A program made the position numbers and the translations under genes. From the NCBI RefSeq assembly GCF_000504285.1, contig NZ_KI632511.1, positions 1,237,372-1,301,371 of the forward strand: DNA of 64,000 nt. Direction: 5' to 3'. This DNA is from Actinospica robiniae DSM 44927 (GTDB taxonomy: Bacteria > Actinomycetota > Actinomycetes > Streptomycetales > Catenulisporaceae). A model generated the notes under the pieces. It saw only the letters and a list, made by a program, of their open reading frames with translations. It had not been told where the DNA came from and ran no database searches. Below, one piece after another: positions 48,694 to 57,998 of this stretch. Numbering within the stretch: position 1 is the stretch's first letter; the number at the start of each line of letters is the position of its first letter.

Positions 48694-50169
48694 CTAGTTC
48701 AGGGTCCATTGCTGGTTGGCGCCGCCGTTGCAGGCCCAGAGTTCAACGAGGGTCCCGTCGCTGGTGGCATTGCCGGTCACGTCCAGGCAGAGGCCTGATT
48801 GGACGCCGGTGGCGGTGCCGTTGGAGTTGAGGTTCCACTGCTGGTTGCTCTGGCCGTTGCAGGTCCAGATGATGGCCTTGGTGCCGTTGGCGGTGCCGTT
48901 GCCGTTGGCGTCGAGGCAGAGGGTCGAGCCGCCGACGGTGAGGGTCAGGGCCCCGGCGGAGGTGTGGGTCCAGTGCTGGTTGGCCTGGCCGTTGCAGTCG
49001 TAGACCTGCTGCTGCGTACCCGTCGTCGTGGTCGAGTTCGGGTCGTCCAGGCACTTGCCCGCACCCACCGCGTGCAGCGCGCCGGACGAGCCCGAGGTGC
49101 CGCCCCCACCGCTGCCGTATCCGGCGGCGACGATGTTCGCCTGCACGGCGGCGTCGGTGGCGTCCGACGGGTAGCCCGCGACGATCGCGCCCTCATAGAA
49201 CGTGCCCTGGCTCAGGTTGCTGCCCGTCGCGCAGCAGTCGCCGCCGCTGCCGAGGATGACCGCGCCCTGCTGGTGCATCGGGTTGTAGCCGGGCGGGAGG
49301 CTCCCGTTCCACAGCGTCGTCAGGCCGCCTGATTGGGCGTTGCCGCCCTTGATCGCCATCTGCGTGGTGCCGTTGTTCTTCAGCATCGCGGTGACGTAGC
49401 TGTTGGTGAACGCGCGCTGGCCGGAGTTCCAGGACTGGCTGCCGCCCGAGAAGAGCCCGTATTCGAGGTCGGCCTGGACCCACGGGCCCGATCCTGAGCA
49501 GCCGCCGAACCAGCAGCTCGTGCTGAAGTTGATCGCGTCCATCGCGCCGGCGCCGTCGGCCTTGCGGTCGGTCTCGCTGTTGCCGTAGTCGAAGCAGCAG
49601 CCGCCGTTCACGTGCGTGCCGGAGGTGACCATGTAGGCGCCCTGCGGGCTGCTGCCCTTGGGTATCCCCGACGACGAGCCGTTGTGCCAGTAGCTGTTGC
49701 CCGGGTTGACGTACAGCGAGTAGACCTTGCTGCCCCCGACCGTCAGCGACTCGCGGGTCGCACTCGCCGGCGTGTCGTCGCCACCTGCTCCCCCGCTGCC
49801 CTGGTAGGCCAGGTCGTTCCCGTGTCCGGACTGGTCGTAGATGATCGTGATGACGCATGAGGTGTTCGCGCAGAAGGCATCCTGGGCCTGGGCGTCGGCG
49901 CTGCCGCCGACGGTCGACACGCCGATGTTCGCCGTCGTGCCGTCGGACGAGCGCCGCACCTGGTAGAGCGCCCCGTCGTAGGCCGCGTACAGCGCCCGGA
50001 CCGTGCTGTGCGCCGCGACGCACGGCGTGCCGCCCGCCGCGTAGATGTCACACGGACCCTGCGACGCGGCCTGGGCCGTCCCCCCGGCGACCGCCGCGCC
50101 GACGAGGGCGCCGAGCAGCACGGCGAACACCGTCCCCAGCCCGGTGAGTCTCTGTCTTCCCCTATGCAT
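48694..50169 (-). CDS. Secreted GH54-type alpha-L-arabinofuranosidase with ricin trefoil (copy 3)
   Basis: 491 residues. Signal peptide to GTAQAAS, then PCDIYAAGGTPCVAAHSTVRALYAAYDGALYQVRRSSDG, IIYDQSGHGNDL, GCCFDYGNSETDRKADGAGAMDAINFS and GTFYEGAIVAGYPSDATD, and a trefoil (about 362-491). The block equivalent to the nucleophile motif NAIEFG of copy 1 and EAIYFG of copy 2 reads DAINFS here, with Asn-Phe-Ser instead of Glu/Tyr-Phe-Gly; depending on which residue aligns with the catalytic Glu this copy may have altered activity. ATG at 50169 after GAGGAAG. A perfect CGAATCGATTCG lies 320 bases upstream. Confidence 0.9.
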   Translation of the reverse strand: MHRGRQRLTGLGTVFAVLLGALVGAAVAGGTAQAASQGPCDIYAAGGTPCVAAHSTVRALYAAYDGALYQVRRSSDGTTANIGVSTVGGSADAQAQDAFCANTSCVITIIYDQSGHGNDLAYQGSGGAGGDDTPASATRESLTVGGSKVYSLYVNPGNSYWHNGSSSGIPKGSSPQGAYMVTSGTHVNGGCCFDYGNSETDRKADGAGAMDAINFSTSCWFGGCSGSGPWVQADLEYGLFSGGSQSWNSGQRAFTNSYVTAMLKNNGTTQMAIKGGNAQSGGLTTLWNGSLPPGYNPMHQQGAVILGSGGDCCATGSNLSQGTFYEGAIVAGYPSDATDAAVQANIVAAGYGSGGGGTSGSSGALHAVGAGKCLDDPNSTTTTGTQQQVYDCNGQANQHWTHTSAGALTLTVGGSTLCLDANGNGTANGTKAIIWTCNGQSNQQWNLNSNGTATGVQSGLCLDVTGNATSDGTLVELWACNGGANQQWTLN

Positions 50170-50781
50170 GCTTTCTTCCTCACTGTGAGAAGGATGTCCG
50201 GTTGCGACCGCCCTCGGTCGAAGCTTTCATGCGGCGCTCGAGCGGCGCGGCAGCGCCGTGTGTCTTTGTGTTCGAAACTGACAAGTGGATCACGTGACGT
50301 CCCTGGCGCAACACGGGCCGCGCCGCGCGTGCGGCCGTGATCCTCGCCGTCAGTCAGTACCTGGAATGCGTCTGGAGCGTTGGTGGGTGAGAACCGGATC
50401 GCGCGATCGATTCGCTGGGATATTAGGGCTCTGGGTGCCCATCGTCAACGGATGTAACCGGGAGGCGGCGCAGTGCGCTGCCGCAGCTATCGAATCGATT
50501 CGTAGAAAAATCGGGGTGGTGCGGCCTGCCCGGGCCGGTCGCGCCGTGACTCTCGGATGCCGCGCAGAGACCTGCCACAGCCCGCGCACACATTGTGTGA
50601 ACGCGTGCGTTGTGGCAGCTGCCGCGGCTTCAATACGTTTGATCGTGTGACCGACTCTTCCGCGAGCGCGCTCTGGTGGGAGCCGGGCCGTGGGCGCGGA
50701 CTCATCAGCGTCTTCGATGATGCGGACCAGTCTCCTGTGTTGGACAGGCGTATCCGAGGCGGCGCGACTGCGCCGGGATGC
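50170..50781. promoter_or_regulatory. Upstream region of GH54 copy 3
   Basis: About 610 bases without an intact gene. Sites: GAAGCTTTC (50220-50228, one mismatch to GAAANTTTC), a half-match GCGATCGATTCG (50403-50414) and CGAATCGATTCG (50491-50502). Confidence 0.5.
50491..50502. promoter_or_regulatory. CGAATCGATTCG operator
   Basis: Perfect 12-bp palindrome, identical to the one before the lacI gene at 34336. Confidence 0.65.
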
Positions 50782-51045
50782 TCGCCGTAGGTGCCGCTCT
50801 GCTTGACCAGCTTGATCGTGTGGCTGCCTGAGGCGAGCCCGATGATCGTGACCAGGGCGGCCTGGGCCATTCGCTGACCGGAAGTGGCGGCGCTGACCGT
50901 CTATCACGAGCCGTCGACGCACACCGCGACGTTGCCCTCGTCGTTGTTCGGTTCGGACAGGACGATGATGCCGCTGCCGTTGAACGTGTAGCTGGCCGAG
51001 ACGCCGTTGTTGCCGGTGGCATGCACGTCGTTCGAGAAGTCGCCG
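50782..51045 (-). pseudogene. Remnant of a carbohydrate-binding beta-sandwich domain with two tandem stop codons
   Basis: One minus frame reads GDFSNDVHATGNNGVSASYTFNGSG, IIVLSEPNNDEGNVAVCVDGS, then TGA TAG (50906-50901), then TVSAATSGQRMAQAALVTIIGLASGSHTIKLVKQSGTY. It matches the C-terminal beta-sandwich often seen on secreted actinobacterial glycosidases. Both halves are in the same frame, so nonsense mutations rather than a frameshift broke it. No catalytic domain is attached. Confidence 0.7.
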
Positions 51046-51269
51046 TCACCGCGGCCCGCGCCGGCGTCCTCGGCGGCCTCGGCCTCTGACCCGGCGGTCG
51101 AGGCCGACGGCCGCAGCGCTCACTGCCAGCAGCCAGCACGCCTTCGAAAAAATCAACAGCACTCACCAGAGCACGGGCGTGGTGCGTCAAAGAGCACGTA
51201 CGCACCAAATCAGCTGCCGTGATCGGCGAATGACCATCAGGACCGGGATGCCGAAGGCTGATGACAATG

Positions 51270-51314
51270 CCGCCGTGGCGGGCCGGACGCACTCAGTCCG
51301 GTCCGCCACGGCGG
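51270..51314 (-). terminator. 19-bp terminator of the GH62 gene
   Basis: Arms 51270-51288 and 51296-51314 pair with a single G-T pair and a 7-base loop, about 20 bases after the GH62 stop. Confidence 0.88.
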
Positions 51315-51335
51315 CACCTGTCGTCGATCAGCGGG

Positions 51336-52796
51336 CTAGTGTTGCAATGTCAGCAGTGCGGGCCGCCATGGGAGCTGGTCGTAGGAGCCGCCGGCGCTCG
51401 GATCCTTGCCCTGGTAGAGGAACTGCAGGTTGCAGGGGTCGATGGTCATCGTCTGGTCCGGGTTGTTGCGCACCAGGTCGCCGTGGCTGATGTCGTTGGT
51501 CCAGGTGGCACCGCTGTTGGCCTTGCCCGCGAACGGGCTGCTCTCGCTGGTGGCCTGCGGGGTCCAGGAGCCGCTCAGGCTGGTGGCCGTGTACGAGCGG
51601 AAGTAACGGTATCCGCTGGCGCCGATCGCCTCGACGATCATGAGGTACTGGTTCTGGCCCTGGACCTTGTAGACCTCGACCGCCTCGAACAGGTTGTACT
51701 GCGAGTCGCTCAGAACCGTCGTGTACGACGTCCCGAAGCTGCCGGGGAAATTGCCGATCGGCATGCTCGCCCGGTAGATGTTGCCGTTGTCGCCGGCGAA
51801 GAACAGGTACATGTTCGTGCCGTCGCCGATCAGGGTCTGGTCGATCGGGCCGGTGCCGGAGTTGGCGATGCTCCCGGTGAACAGCGCTTGCTGCGACGAC
51901 CAGCCGTTGGGGTTGGTCGGATCGCTGGAGGTGCGGTAGCTGAACGGCCAGGCGCCCCATTGGGATGCCAGCACCCAGATGTTCTTCGGCGCGAAGTAGA
52001 ACAGCGTGGGAGCGACCGCGGCCTGGCTCATGCCGGTCTGGGTGGCCGAGGCCATGTCGGACCAGTTGGTGAAGGGGCTGAAGGCCATCGAGCCGTAACC
52101 CGATCCCGATGACGAGACGTTCGACGCGTAGACGATGTGCTTGCCGTTGTAGACGACGTCGGTGAAGTCCTTGAGCGAGACCCAGCCGCTCTGCGGCGTC
52201 GCCAGCGGGCCGGTCGACGTCCAGTGGTAGGTCGACGGAAGGGCGCAGGTGCCGCCCGTCCCCGTCGACGACGCCGAGGGTGAGGCAGAGGGCGTCGAGC
52301 TGGCCGACGCCGACGGGCTGGTGCTGGGGGTCGCGCTCGGCGTGGATGAGGCGCTGGGCGTGGGAGTACCGCCTCCGACCGAGCCCGTGCAGGTGGTGCC
52401 GTTGAGACTGAAGGAGGAGGGAACGGGGTTGCTGCCGCTCCAGGAGCCGTTGAAGCCGAGGGCCGTGCTGCCTCCGGTGCCGATCGACCCGTTGTAAGAG
52501 GCGTTGGTGACGGTGACATTGCCGCCGCTCTGGGTGTAGCTGCCGTTCCACAGCTGCGTGATGCTCTGTCCCGCGGTGAAGGACCAGGACAGGGTCCAGG
52601 CGGTGATGGGGCCGCCGAGGTTGGTGATGGACAGGTTCGCGCCGAACCCGCCGCCCCATTGGCTGCTGATCGTGTAGGAGACCTGGCAGCCGGCGGCTGC
52701 TTGGGCGGCGGGCGTGGCGGCCACGGTCATGCCGGCGGCGGCGAGCACGGTGACCGTTCCGGCGGCCAGCCATGGTCGACGATCGAAAACTCTCAA
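51336..52796 (-). CDS. Secreted GH62 alpha-L-arabinofuranosidase with N-terminal CBM2
   Basis: 486 residues. Signal peptide ([35 protein letters not shown]), CBM2 (about 36-136), Ser/Thr/Pro linker (about 140-180), GH62 five-bladed propeller (about 183-486). GH62 blocks are [28 protein letters not shown] (first Asp), [22 protein letters not shown] (second Asp) and [12 protein letters not shown] (catalytic Glu). It removes arabinose from singly substituted arabinoxylan. The start is a TTG at 52796: AGGA lies 7 bases upstream and the signal peptide begins exactly there; the frame before it overlaps the SGNH gene's terminal region without character. Confidence 0.94.
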   Translation of the reverse strand: MRVFDRRPWLAAGTVTVLAAAGMTVAATPAAQAAAGCQVSYTISSQWGGGFGANLSITNLGGPITAWTLSWSFTAGQSITQLWNGSYTQSGGNVTVTNASYNGSIGTGGSTALGFNGSWSGSNPVPSSFSLNGTTCTGSVGGGTPTPSASSTPSATPSTSPSASASSTPSASPSASSTGTGGTCALPSTYHWTSTGPLATPQSGWVSLKDFTDVVYNGKHIVYASNVSSSGSGYGSMAFSPFTNWSDMASATQTGMSQAAVAPTLFYFAPKNIWVLASQWGAWPFSYRTSSDPTNPNGWSSQQALFTGSIANSGTGPIDQTLIGDGTNMYLFFAGDNGNIYRASMPIGNFPGSFGTSYTTVLSDSQYNLFEAVEVYKVQGQNQYLMIVEAIGASGYRYFRSYTATSLSGSWTPQATSESSPFAGKANSGATWTNDISHGDLVRNNPDQTMTIDPCNLQFLYQGKDPSAGGSYDQLPWRPALLTLQH

Positions 52797-52896
52797 GGTG
52801 AATCCTGCCTTCGGGTCGAGGAGGTCGGACAGCGCGCCCGTCGGGGCGGACGCGGAACCGAAGTGGCTGACGTGCTCCGCGCGGCCGTTCGCTTGT

Positions 52897-54487
<1,591 letters not shown>

Positions 54488-54866
54488 TCAGCTACAGGTC
54501 GCGCCGCCGAGCGTGAGAGCAGCGGGGCTGGAGTCGTTGCTCGTCCAGGTGCCCAGCAGGACGCAGCTGCCGAACCGGCAGGCGGTGCCCCAGTAGATCG
54601 CGTTCATCGTGGCGTTGCCGGTGTCCGTGTTCGAGGTTTCCCCGCTGCCGTAGTCGAAGCAGCACCACTGGTTGACCTGCTTGGAAGAGATCACCATGAA
54701 TATTCCTTCGGGTGGTGAACCGGTGGGGCGCCCTTCGCCTCCGGTGGGGCGCCCTTCGCCGCGCCGGTGCGATACCCGACGCCCGGGACACCTCGATCCC
54801 GTAGACGCAATGCCCACCGATTGCGACAGGCAGTGCGGCGGCGCCCGCCGGCTGCTCGCGGAGCCG
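54488..54866 (-). pseudogene. Broken GH54-type arabinofuranosidase fragment
   Basis: One frame carries LPVAIGGHCVYGIEVSRASGIAP, matching LPLTIGGSTAYGVKVSQGVGYR of copy 1. After a frameshift another carries EGIFMVISSKQVNQWCCFDYGSGETSNTDTGNATMNAIYWGTACRFGSC, matching the catalytic centre of copy 1. The break lies at two copies of a 19-base word (54721-54739 and 54742-54760). The end, SSPAALTLGGATCS, looks more like the tail of a CBM2 than of GH54, so a fusion is possible. Confidence 0.75.
54721..54760. repeat. 21-bp tandem duplication inside the GH54 pseudogene
   Basis: CGGTGGGGCGCCCTTCGCC occurs twice, separated by TC, giving a 21-base period. Confidence 0.85.
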
Positions 54867-54900
54867 GGGCGTCATGGCGACGCAATCGAACCACAGGCTC

Positions 54901-54911
54901 CGAAACTTTCG
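54901..54911. promoter_or_regulatory. GAAANTTTC operator upstream of GH11
   Basis: CGAAACTTTCG, perfect, 246 bases before the GH11 GTG. A second, looser CGAAATCTTTCCG lies near 55035. Confidence 0.6.
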
Positions 54912-55156
54912 ATTTGGGCCCGAAATTCATCAATTTTTTCGGGGCTTTTATGCCGATTAAGACATCACTGGATCTTCTTATTCTTCACTCTTGTCACTGT
55001 AGACACATCAGCCCCATTAGCTGATCTTGATGCATCTCGAAATCTTTCCGAAACCGATTGACAGGTGTCGTCCGGGATTCAACACTCCCCGTTGAAACCG
55101 TCCGGCCCTACTCCGGGCGGCCTGGGCAAGACCCTGAAGTCAGGAGGCACACGTCC

Positions 55157-56209
55157 GTGCACACCCTCGCAAGTCTCCCTAGACCGCGCAGCGGAGGCAG
55201 CCGGCTGCGGCTGTTGCTCGGCCTCATCGTGGCCATGATCACGGCCATCGTGGTGCCCTGCGGCGCCGCGAGCGCGGCGACCACCATCTGTTCGAGCCAG
55301 ACCGGCACGAACGGCGGCAACTACTACCAGATGTGGACCAACGGCCAGGGTTCCGCGTGTATGACGCTGAACTCCGGCACCAGCTACTCCACCAGCTGGA
55401 GCAACGTCGGCGACTTCGTCGACGGCGTCGGCTGGAACCCGGGCAGCAAGCAGACGATCAACTTCAGCAGCAGCCTCAACGCCTCCGGCACCACCCTCGT
55501 CTCGCTCTACGGCTGGTCGACCAACCCTCTGGTCGAGTACTACGTAGAGGAGAACTACACCGGCTCGCCGAACACGGCGGGCACCTACATGGGCCAGGTC
55601 AGCAGCGACGGCGGCACCTACAACATCTACGAGCACCAGCAGGTCAACCAGCCCTCGATCCAGGGCACGACCACCTTCGAGCAGTACCTGGCCATCCGCA
55701 CCTCGCCGACCAGCAGCGGCACCATCACCTTCCAGAACTTCGTCAACGCCTGGTCGAGCCACGGCATGAACCTGGGCTCGATGAACTACCAGATCATGGC
55801 CACCGAGGCCTGGGGCGGCGGCAGCGGTAACGCCAGCGTGTCCGTGGGCACCGGCGGCGGAAGCGGCGGCGGAAGCGGCGGCGGAAGCGGCGGCGGCGGC
55901 GGTGGCGGCGGTGGCGGTGGCGGCGGTGGCGGTGGCGGCTCCAGCGGCTGTACCGCCACCCTGTCGGCCGGAACCGTCGGCAACAACTGGTACAACCTCA
56001 ACGTCAACGTAAGCGGCTCCAACAACTGGACCGTGACCATGAACATGGTCTCGCCGTCCGTCGTCTACTCGACCTGGAACGTCTCCGCCACCTGGCCGAG
56101 CCAGTACGTGATGGTCGCCAAGCCGAACGGAAGCGGAAACAACTTCGGCGTGACGATATCCACGAACGGCACATGGACCTGGCCATCAGTCAGCTGTAGC
56201 ACTTCCTAG
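55157..56209 (+). CDS. Secreted GH11 endo-1,4-beta-xylanase with C-terminal binding-like domain
   Basis: 350 residues. Signal peptide 1-41 (ending CGAASAAT), GH11 jelly roll about 43-220, a long poly-Gly linker (about 221-265), and an 85-residue C-terminal domain (CTATLSAGTVGNNWYNLNVNVSGSNNWTVTM to WPSVSCS) with paired Cys and several Trp. I do not recognise that domain as a named CBM. Nucleophile Glu in PLVEYYVEENY (residue 127), acid/base Glu in IMATEAWGG (217). I start at the GTG at 55157, 9 bases after AGGAGG; an upstream in-frame start at 55058 lacks such a site. Confidence 0.93.
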   Translation: MHTLASLPRPRSGGSRLRLLLGLIVAMITAIVVPCGAASAATTICSSQTGTNGGNYYQMWTNGQGSACMTLNSGTSYSTSWSNVGDFVDGVGWNPGSKQTINFSSSLNASGTTLVSLYGWSTNPLVEYYVEENYTGSPNTAGTYMGQVSSDGGTYNIYEHQQVNQPSIQGTTTFEQYLAIRTSPTSSGTITFQNFVNAWSSHGMNLGSMNYQIMATEAWGGGSGNASVSVGTGGGSGGGSGGGSGGGGGGGGGGGGGGGGGSSGCTATLSAGTVGNNWYNLNVNVSGSNNWTVTMNMVSPSVVYSTWNVSATWPSQYVMVAKPNGSGNNFGVTISTNGTWTWPSVSCSTS

Positions 56210-56476
56210 GCCAGAGGCCGCACCGGCACCCGCCACCGAGCCGGCATCGGGCTGGGCAAGGGAACGCAGCGCATGCATCAGGCGAGCCCCCGCGGCCAGG
56301 CCCGGCACCCGTCGGGTCGGATCGCGGGGGCTCCGGCGTCGCGCGGTGGCGGCGGATGGGCGCGTGACGCAACGGAAACGCCGGTTCTACGCGAGATCAA
56401 CACGCTGATCATCCTCGCCGAACGGTGCTGCGCCCTGCGCGCTGGCCGTGCGCCGAAGAGGCAGCAGGCTGATATG

Positions 56477-56484
56477 TTGCGCAA
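56477..56484. promoter_or_regulatory. TTGCGCAA operator, distal site of GH93
   Basis: ATG-TTGCGCAA-CTT, 120 bases centre to centre from the proximal site. Confidence 0.65.
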
Positions 56485-56596
56485 CTTCTCAGCCTAGCTC
56501 CGCACTTCCCATCGATGTATCGTGCCAGTGACTACGCATTTTGGAGCGGAAGCCGCCCCGCAAGAGCCGTTTCCGCACTCCTCCAGTTCATCAAAG

Positions 56597-56604
56597 TTGC
56601 GCAA
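56597..56604. promoter_or_regulatory. TTGCGCAA operator, proximal site of GH93
   Basis: AAG-TTGCGCAA-AAA, 35 bases before the GH93 ATG. Confidence 0.65.
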
Positions 56605-56639
56605 AAAGAAGTGGAAACAAAGGCGAGCGAAGGAGAACC

Positions 56640-57839
56640 ATGGAGAATAGTCGAGCAGATGATGCGGCCGAGCGCCCTGCGCGCCTGACCCGCCGGGCGT
56701 TGCTCGGGACCGGGGGCGCCGCGGTCGCGGCGCTGTCTCTGGGCGCAGCGGGGACAGCGGCTGCGGCCTCGACGAGCTCCGGCACCTCGCGGGGCGAGGC
56801 GCCTTTCGGTCCGGTCACGGTGACCGACCCGGGATCCGGCGCTTCGTACGCGCGAGCCGTACGCCTCGGCGACGGGCGGCCGGGCGGATCGCGAACGTTC
56901 CTGGCGACCTTTCAGCAGTTCGATCCGAGCAGGCCGGGCGGGTTCGAGATCTTCCGCAGCGACGACGGCGGCCACACCTGGGATCAGCGGGGCAATGTGC
57001 CCGACGACGGCGACCCCGGAAAGATCTGGCTGCAACCGTTCCTCTACGAGTTGCCGCGCGCCTTCGCCGGCCTGCCGAAAGGCGCGGTGCTGTGCGCCGG
57101 CAACGCGCTGGATTCCTCGAGCACCCGGATCGTGCTGTACGCGAGCCTCGACCGTGGCCAGAACTGGCGGTACCTGAGCACAGTGGCGGTGGGCGGCCCG
57201 CCCAACCCGACGAACGGCAACACGCCCGTATGGGAGCCGTTCCTGCTGCTGCACCGCGACCGGCTCGTCTGCTACTACTCCGACCAGCGAGACCCGAGAT
57301 ACGGACAGAAGCTGGCGCATCAGACCAGCAGGGACCTGCGCCACTGGGGCCCGGTCGTCGACGACGTCGCCAGCCCGGAGTACAGCCAGCGGCCCGGCAT
57401 GATCACCGTCGCACAGGTGCATCGCAACCTTTGGATCACGACCTACGAGTTCGGCGTCTCGGACACCTACTACCCCGTGCGCTACAAGCTCGCCCCGGAC
57501 CCGGAGTCCTTCGGCTCCTCCCCCGCCCTGGAACTCCTCGACCAAGACGGATACGCCCCGTCCGCCGCCCCGACCGTGACCTGGTCGGACTCCGGCGGCC
57601 CGCACGGCACCATCATCTTGAGCGCCAACAGCGACCAGGACTTCTTCACCAACTCCGCCCTCGGCGATCCGGGCAGGTGGACCCGGTTGTCTTCCCCGAT
57701 GCCGAGGGGCTACAGCCGATACACCATCCCGCTGACCGACTCGGGATCGTGGCACCAGCCCGGCCTCGTCTTCGTCGTGACCGGCGCACCCTACGCCGAG
57801 GACGCGCCGATCCAGGCGGGCGTCATACGGCTGGGCTGA
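56640..57839 (+). CDS. Tat-exported GH93-type exo-alpha-1,5-L-arabinanase (BNR propeller)
   Basis: 399 residues. A twin-arginine signal (ARLTRRALLGTGGAAVAALSLGAAGTAAAAS) suggests folded export. The propeller has FEIFRSDDGGHTWDQRGNVP, IWLQPFLYELPRAFAGLPKGAVLCAGNAL, RIVLYASLDRGQNWRYLS and NTPVWEPFLLLHRDRLVCYYSDQRDPRYGQKLAHQTS, the pattern of GH93 exo-arabinanases and related sialidase-fold proteins. It would release arabinobiose from the chain ends of arabinan. ATG at 56640 with AGGAG 4 bases before. A sialidase role is less likely because the Arg triad context and neighbours do not fit. Confidence 0.85.
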   Translation: MENSRADDAAERPARLTRRALLGTGGAAVAALSLGAAGTAAAASTSSGTSRGEAPFGPVTVTDPGSGASYARAVRLGDGRPGGSRTFLATFQQFDPSRPGGFEIFRSDDGGHTWDQRGNVPDDGDPGKIWLQPFLYELPRAFAGLPKGAVLCAGNALDSSSTRIVLYASLDRGQNWRYLSTVAVGGPPNPTNGNTPVWEPFLLLHRDRLVCYYSDQRDPRYGQKLAHQTSRDLRHWGPVVDDVASPEYSQRPGMITVAQVHRNLWITTYEFGVSDTYYPVRYKLAPDPESFGSSPALELLDQDGYAPSAAPTVTWSDSGGPHGTIILSANSDQDFFTNSALGDPGRWTRLSSPMPRGYSRYTIPLTDSGSWHQPGLVFVVTGAPYAEDAPIQAGVIRLG

Positions 57840-57875
57840 GCTTGCCGATGCGACCGGCGCCTCCCACCGTCCCAA

Positions 57876-57932
57876 CGGCGCTCCGGTCGAACCGTGGACC
57901 TGCAACGACGGCGGCATCTGCAGTGAAGCCCG
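57876..57932 (+). pseudogene. Remnant of a ricin-repeat sequence
   Basis: GGCGCTCCGGTCGAACCG followed by TGGACCTGCAACGACGGCGG is close to the [17 protein letters not shown] coding stretch of the intact modules (for example near 12858). It lies between the GH93 and GH3 genes and is not in a coding frame of either. Confidence 0.5.
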
Positions 57933-57998
57933 GGAGAGCGCCCGTGCCGGCGCTCCGAAATCCGGCACCTTGGCATGCCCACCTGACACGGAGTCGAT

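Larger units (their letters stand above)
56210..56639. promoter_or_regulatory. Promoter region of the GH93 gene
   Basis: 430 bases without a gene. The right half holds the TTGCGCAA pair at 56477 and 56597. Confidence 0.55.

Noticed and set aside
55855-55940. Possible simple-repeat or regulatory array in the GGC-rich stretch
   Set aside because: It is in frame inside GH11 and codes for the poly-Gly linker.
56640-57839. Sialidase
   Set aside because: Fold is of the BNR type, but the sequence blocks and the arabinan context fit GH93 better.
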